Source: Veillonella criceti (GTDB lineage Bacteria > Bacillota > Negativicutes > Veillonellales > Veillonellaceae). Taken from it: DNA of 64,000 nt. Below the pieces are notes generated by a model. It had not been told where the DNA came from and did not search any database. It was given only the letters and a program-made list of their open reading frames with translations. The position numbers and the translations under genes are program-made. Below are positions 60,317 through 64,000 of this stretch, in pieces; position 1 is the stretch's first letter, and every line of letters begins with the position of its first letter. The DNA is taken from positions 1,765,501 to 1,829,500 of the forward strand of contig NZ_UHIO01000001.1 of the NCBI RefSeq assembly GCF_900460315.1, in the 5' to 3' direction.

Positions 60317-61993
60317 ATGTTATTAGGTCTTGATGTAGGTGGTACCTTTACAGATGCAGTAGTGATTGATGAAGGGCATATTTTACAAAGTCATAAATGT
60401 CGCACTACAAAGCCTGATTTGATGCAAGGCATTGAAGCGGCTCTGGCTGGGGTGGCAAAGGCCATTGAACCTAGTAAAGTAACACGTATTACCTTGTCGA
60501 CTACAATGGTAACCAATGCGCTAGTAATGAATCAGGTAGAACCAGTAGATTTATATATTATTCCTGGGCCTGGCATGGACATTCGGCCGTTATTGCCAGT
60601 AGACCCAATTGTACTTAGTGGGTATACGGATCATCGTGGTTCTTTAACAGCCCCTTTGAAATCAACGAAATTATCTGAGTTAGCTATGCATAAACAATAT
60701 AAACGAGCGGCCGTTTCTGCTAAATTCGCTGTACGGAATCCTAGTTTAGAACAGACATTAGTGAAAACATTGAATGAGATAGGTTATGAAAGTGTATCAG
60801 CAGGCGCCCAGTTAAGTGGTTCTTTGAATTTTCCGCGTCGAACAATTAGCGCTTATTTTAATAGTGCTGTGCAAAATACGTTTCAAGAGTTTGCTAATGC
60901 TGTAGAAGCTGCTTTAGCTAGATATGGGCTGACAGCGCCGATATACATATTAAAAGCTGATGGTGGTTCATTACCATTAGCCCATATGCAGGCTTGCCCT
61001 GTAGAAACCGCTTTTACAGGACCTGCTGCGAGTGTATTAGGAATGGCCGCGTTACAATCGATGCCAAAAGCTATGACCGTTGCGCTGGATATGGGCGGTA
61101 CGACTACCGATATTTCACTTTGGCAAGCAGGAAAACCGCTTATGGCACGTGGTGGTGCAAGAATTCAAAGTTATTCGAGTGCAGTCCGTTCTTTTGCCGT
61201 TAGTTCAGTAGGCATTGGTGGTGAGTCAGCCGTTATTGTAGATGATGGTGATATACAAGTGGGGCCTCATCGAATGGGACCTTCTATGGCTTTAGGTGGC
61301 GAGATACCTACCTTAGGTGATGCCTTAATTGTATTAGGCCGTGCTTCTTATGGCGAGGAATCAAGGGCCTGGGCAGGATTACGCACATTAGCAGCCAATT
61401 TAAAGGCGTGTAGTGAGTCTTCTATTGAGGATGATTCTGTTATTAGGTTAGCTCAAGATATAGTAGCAAAAGCTGTGGCGGTGATTGTTAAGGGGATTAC
61501 TACATCGGTAAGCCAAGAAAATAAACTCCCTATTTATGTAGTTCGTGATATTGTTGAGCCTGTTGTTTTTAAACCAGAACAATTAGTGGCAGTCGGTGGA
61601 ACTGCTGAGTCATTGGCTCCTTTTGTGGCGCAAGCTTTGCAACTACCACTAGAAATTCCTACTAATGCGCCAGTTGCTAATGCAGTAGGCGCTGCCGTGG
61701 CAAAGGAAACATTAATGATAACACTTCATTTAGATACAGCTAAAGGTATATTAGTTGTACCTGAGTTAGGCATTCATGAAAAGAATCGTTCCCTTCATTC
61801 CGCTGCTGAAGTGGAGCAAATGGCTTTAACATATTTAGCCCAAGAGGGGCAACGTCTAGGTTTACACAATGCAAATGAGGGCCATATTGTGGCCGTAGAA
61901 GATGTTCCGATTATTGAAGGCTGGCAATCCATACATCGTTTAATTACGGTCAAAGCACAGTTAGAACCGGGGGTGAGCTTGTATGTTAAATAA
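60317..61993 (+). CDS. HyuA-like hydantoinase/oxoprolinase family protein
   Basis: A 558-residue protein of the ASKHA-fold hydantoinase A/oxoprolinase family. The N-terminal phosphate-binding motif LGLDVGGTFTDAVV opens the protein, and a second phosphate loop VALDMGGTTTDISLW follows near 258-272. Members use ATP to open cyclic amides such as 5-oxoproline or hydantoins. The partner HyuB subunit is not next to it, and length is shorter than classical HyuA (about 680), so the reaction is uncertain. The start is ATG 60317 with AAAGGAG. It overlaps the next gene by 11 nt. Confidence 0.85.
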   Translation: MLLGLDVGGTFTDAVVIDEGHILQSHKCRTTKPDLMQGIEAALAGVAKAIEPSKVTRITLSTTMVTNALVMNQVEPVDLYIIPGPGMDIRPLLPVDPIVLSGYTDHRGSLTAPLKSTKLSELAMHKQYKRAAVSAKFAVRNPSLEQTLVKTLNEIGYESVSAGAQLSGSLNFPRRTISAYFNSAVQNTFQEFANAVEAALARYGLTAPIYILKADGGSLPLAHMQACPVETAFTGPAASVLGMAALQSMPKAMTVALDMGGTTTDISLWQAGKPLMARGGARIQSYSSAVRSFAVSSVGIGGESAVIVDDGDIQVGPHRMGPSMALGGEIPTLGDALIVLGRASYGEESRAWAGLRTLAANLKACSESSIEDDSVIRLAQDIVAKAVAVIVKGITTSVSQENKLPIYVVRDIVEPVVFKPEQLVAVGGTAESLAPFVAQALQLPLEIPTNAPVANAVGAAVAKETLMITLHLDTAKGILVVPELGIHEKNRSLHSAAEVEQMALTYLAQEGQRLGLHNANEGHIVAVEDVPIIEGWQSIHRLITVKAQLEPGVSLYVK

Positions 61994-63323
61994 GAATAAG
62001 CAAACAGAAGCTAACTTAGGATTAGTCTTTTTTCCTGCTTTTGATTGGAAGATATCGGCAACACATCCTGAACGACAAGAGCGCTTATTATATACGCGTG
62101 ACCAATTATTAGAAGAGGGCCTATTAGAGCATCCTGCTATTCGAGAATATAATCCGCTACTAGCATCGTGGCAAGATATAGAACGCGTTCATGTAGGGGC
62201 ACCGTCTTTACAAAAATGGGTGACAGAAGCTCATCGTGTTTCGGTTGGTGGAGCTATAGCAGCGGCGGAAGCGGTTATGCGTGGTGAAGTGAAACGAGCA
62301 TTCTCCCTTGTGCGACCACCAGGCCATCATGCGATGACTATGGTCCATGGTATTCGTGGGTTTTGTACGGTTAATGTAGAAGCTATTATGATTGCGTATT
62401 TACGTCGTCATTATGGTGTGAAACGAGTGGCAATTGTTGATACAGATGTACATCATGGTGATGGCTCTCAGGATGTGTTTTATCACGATCCGGATACACT
62501 GTTTATATCGTTTCATCAAGATGGCCGTACTTTATATCCAGGGACAGGGTTTATGTATGAATATGGTGGGCCACAAGCAGTAGGAAGCACGGTCAATATT
62601 CCACTGCCACCGGGTACTGGCGATGAAGGAATGCTCAAGGTGTTACAGGAAGTAGTGTTGCCTATGTTAGCTGATTTTCAGCCTGATATTATTATTAATT
62701 CTGCAGGACAAGACAATCATTTCAGTGATCCGTTAGCGAATATGATGGTAACAGCAAAAGGATATGCGCAACTTACTGATTTACTACAGGCTGATATTGC
62801 TGTGCTGGAAGGTGGCTATTCTGTGCAAGAAGCCTTGCCTTATGTAAATACGGGGATTGTGTTATCTATGGCTGGCCTTGATTATAGTCAAGTCATTGAG
62901 CCTGCTTTTGATGCCTATAGTAATCGTCAACGTAATGATGTGACGCAGCGTATTGATGGTATTATAAAACAATGGCAACACCAGTGGCAACGGCGCTATG
63001 AAATGCAAGTTGATGCTTTATTGGGGCTTGGTGACTATTGGCAGGATCAGCATCAAATTTACTATGATGAAACGGGCATTTCAGAGTATCGTAAGGAAAC
63101 AATTAGACTCTATCCTGATAAAGTGGGTTGGCATAGTATTGACTCTCGTAGTGATGGCGGGCCTTTTGGCTCACAACATGTGTTTGCAACCTTTATTCCT
63201 TGGCAAGCTGATGAAATATGTCGCCAAGACGCTTACGATGCCACTTGGATGGCTAAAAAAGAAGGTAAGGCACAACGATATGTAGTGGTAGATCCGATGA
63301 AAGATATACAAGAGGAATTATAG
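61983..63323 (+). CDS. Histone deacetylase-family amidohydrolase
   Basis: A 446-residue zinc hydrolase of the HDAC/acetoin-utilisation/acetylpolyamine family. The catalytic His pair is at 115-116 (RPPGHHAMT), and the charge-relay and zinc ligands are in VDTDVHHGDG (Asp153, Asp155, His157), with a later Asp in SAGQDNHFSDP. The C-terminal 120 residues are an unfamiliar extension. Likely substrates are acetylated polyamines or acetyl-lysine. Coupled by overlap to the HyuA-like gene. Confidence 0.88.
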   Translation: MLNKNKQTEANLGLVFFPAFDWKISATHPERQERLLYTRDQLLEEGLLEHPAIREYNPLLASWQDIERVHVGAPSLQKWVTEAHRVSVGGAIAAAEAVMRGEVKRAFSLVRPPGHHAMTMVHGIRGFCTVNVEAIMIAYLRRHYGVKRVAIVDTDVHHGDGSQDVFYHDPDTLFISFHQDGRTLYPGTGFMYEYGGPQAVGSTVNIPLPPGTGDEGMLKVLQEVVLPMLADFQPDIIINSAGQDNHFSDPLANMMVTAKGYAQLTDLLQADIAVLEGGYSVQEALPYVNTGIVLSMAGLDYSQVIEPAFDAYSNRQRNDVTQRIDGIIKQWQHQWQRRYEMQVDALLGLGDYWQDQHQIYYDETGISEYRKETIRLYPDKVGWHSIDSRSDGGPFGSQHVFATFIPWQADEICRQDAYDATWMAKKEGKAQRYVVVDPMKDIQEEL

Positions 63324-63461
63324 ACATTATATTTTTACCGGCTGTGAATTAGGACGAGATGACCTTTATAAAGTGTGGAAGGAAAAGTAGTTTGTATATT
63401 GAGAAAACTAGGTATCTATATGATATAATAGGAGGGAAGAAAGAATTTAGGAGTGACAACT

Positions 63462-64000
63462 ATGAGAATTGATGGTAGAAATCCAAAGGCTGTACGGCCT
63501 ATTAAAATTACACGTCATTTTACAGCGTATGCCGAAGGGTCTGTATTAATTGAGTTTGGCAATACGAAGGTACTTTGTAATGCATCAGTAGAACCTAAAG
63601 TACCTCGTTTTATGAAAGGCGAAGGTCGTGGTTGGGTGACCGCAGAGTATTCTTTATTGCCGCGTGCAACGCAGACTCGTAATAGTCGTGAAGCCGCAAA
63701 AGGTAAGCAAACGGGTCGGACTGTTGAAATTCAACGCTTGATTGGTCGTGCATTGCGGGCGGTGGTTGATTTAGAGGCTCTCGGAGAAAATACCATTACA
63801 TTAGATTGCGATGTATTACAAGCTGATGGTGGTACACGTACGGCTGCGATTACTGGTTCTTTTGTTGCCTTAGTAGATGCAGTGAACACGCTATTTAAAG
63901 GGACCGGTGTCTATCCAGTACGTGATTATTGTGCCGCTATTTCTGTAGGCATTGGCAGTGAAGGACCTATTACTGATTTATGTTATGAAGAAGACAGCAA
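63462..64000 (+). CDS. rph: Ribonuclease PH (5' part)
   Basis: The first 179 residues of RNase PH, cut by the window edge. The start [16 protein letters not shown] and the segment [19 protein letters not shown] followed by [17 protein letters not shown] are characteristic. The enzyme trims tRNA 3' ends by phosphorolysis. GGAGTGAC precedes the ATG, and a TATAAT (63424-63429) lies upstream. The 138-base gap after the HDAC-family gene has no other feature. Confidence 0.95.
   Translation, partial: MRIDGRNPKAVRPIKITRHFTAYAEGSVLIEFGNTKVLCNASVEPKVPRFMKGEGRGWVTAEYSLLPRATQTRNSREAAKGKQTGRTVEIQRLIGRALRAVVDLEALGENTITLDCDVLQADGGTRTAAITGSFVALVDAVNTLFKGTGVYPVRDYCAAISVGIGSEGPITDLCYEEDS

Overview
The window looks like a chromosome segment of a low-GC diderm Firmicute of the Negativicutes, most likely Veillonella. 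This rests on AT-rich DNA with strong Gram-positive-type ribosome binding sites, combined with two giant outer-membrane trimeric autotransporters. Each of these carries an ESPR signal peptide, a YadA-type barrel and, after the barrel, a C-terminal SLH domain of the kind that ties the outer membrane to peptidoglycan in this group. The genus is inferred from architecture, not from a search.

Layout. 1-5090: end of a catabolic, probably bacterial-microcompartment, locus on the + strand (tail of an unknown gene, aquaglyceroporin, EutS/PduU shell protein, EutP/PduV GTPase, a hypothetical protein), then a zinc secondary alcohol dehydrogenase coupled to a COG0523 (CobW-like) metal-handling GTPase. 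5096-12047 (- strand): MobA-like nucleotidyltransferase, then the phosphate regulon in transcription order pstS-pstC-pstA-pstB, terminator, phoB-phoR, with a Pho-box-like array before pstS and no phoU in the window. 12237-16040 (+): alanine racemase, an MFS transporter and an EamA-type transporter. 16139-18053: a complete IS1182-like insertion sequence. 18066-26579: an 8.4-kb integrated element next to a tRNA-Gly(CCC) gene. 26638-30106: secreted DUF3298-type protein, beta-carbonic anhydrase, MFS exporter, GNAT acetyltransferase. 30161-30310: a 150-bp MITE derived from an IS like the one at 16139. 30954-54362: two trimeric autotransporter adhesins (5090 and 2574 aa) built from repeated coiled-coil and collagen-like modules. 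54444-64000: lipid kinase, GntR regulator, a probable small RNA, a molybdopterin-binding-domain protein, thioesterase, glutamate racemase, a membrane-anchored unknown, a CofE-like protein, a HyuA-like protein, a histone-deacetylase-family hydrolase, and the start of RNase PH.

The most interesting object is the 18-26.6 kb island. It has an integrase, a CI-like/Cro-like switch, a small DNA-binding (Xis/AlpA-like) protein and a P4/D5-type helicase. The helicase gene is followed by a compact origin-like region: four TGGTGCAT boxes plus a run of seven AAGTATATA 9-mers. Further on come small genes, including a 40-residue protein made of three 11-residue repeats, then a probable structured RNA, a capsid scaffold, a major capsid protein and an ArpU/RinA-like regulator. 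I see no terminase, portal, tail or lysis gene. It therefore looks like a phage satellite that brings its own capsid and scaffold, although a decayed prophage cannot be excluded.

How the parts work together. The Pst transporter and PhoBR form a phosphate-starvation response. Alr and MurI supply D-Ala and D-Glu for peptidoglycan. The two adhesins share signal-peptide and C-terminal cassettes while their stalks vary by repeat number. Their collagen-like blocks sit in an obligate homotrimer, which is the symmetry a collagen triple helix needs.
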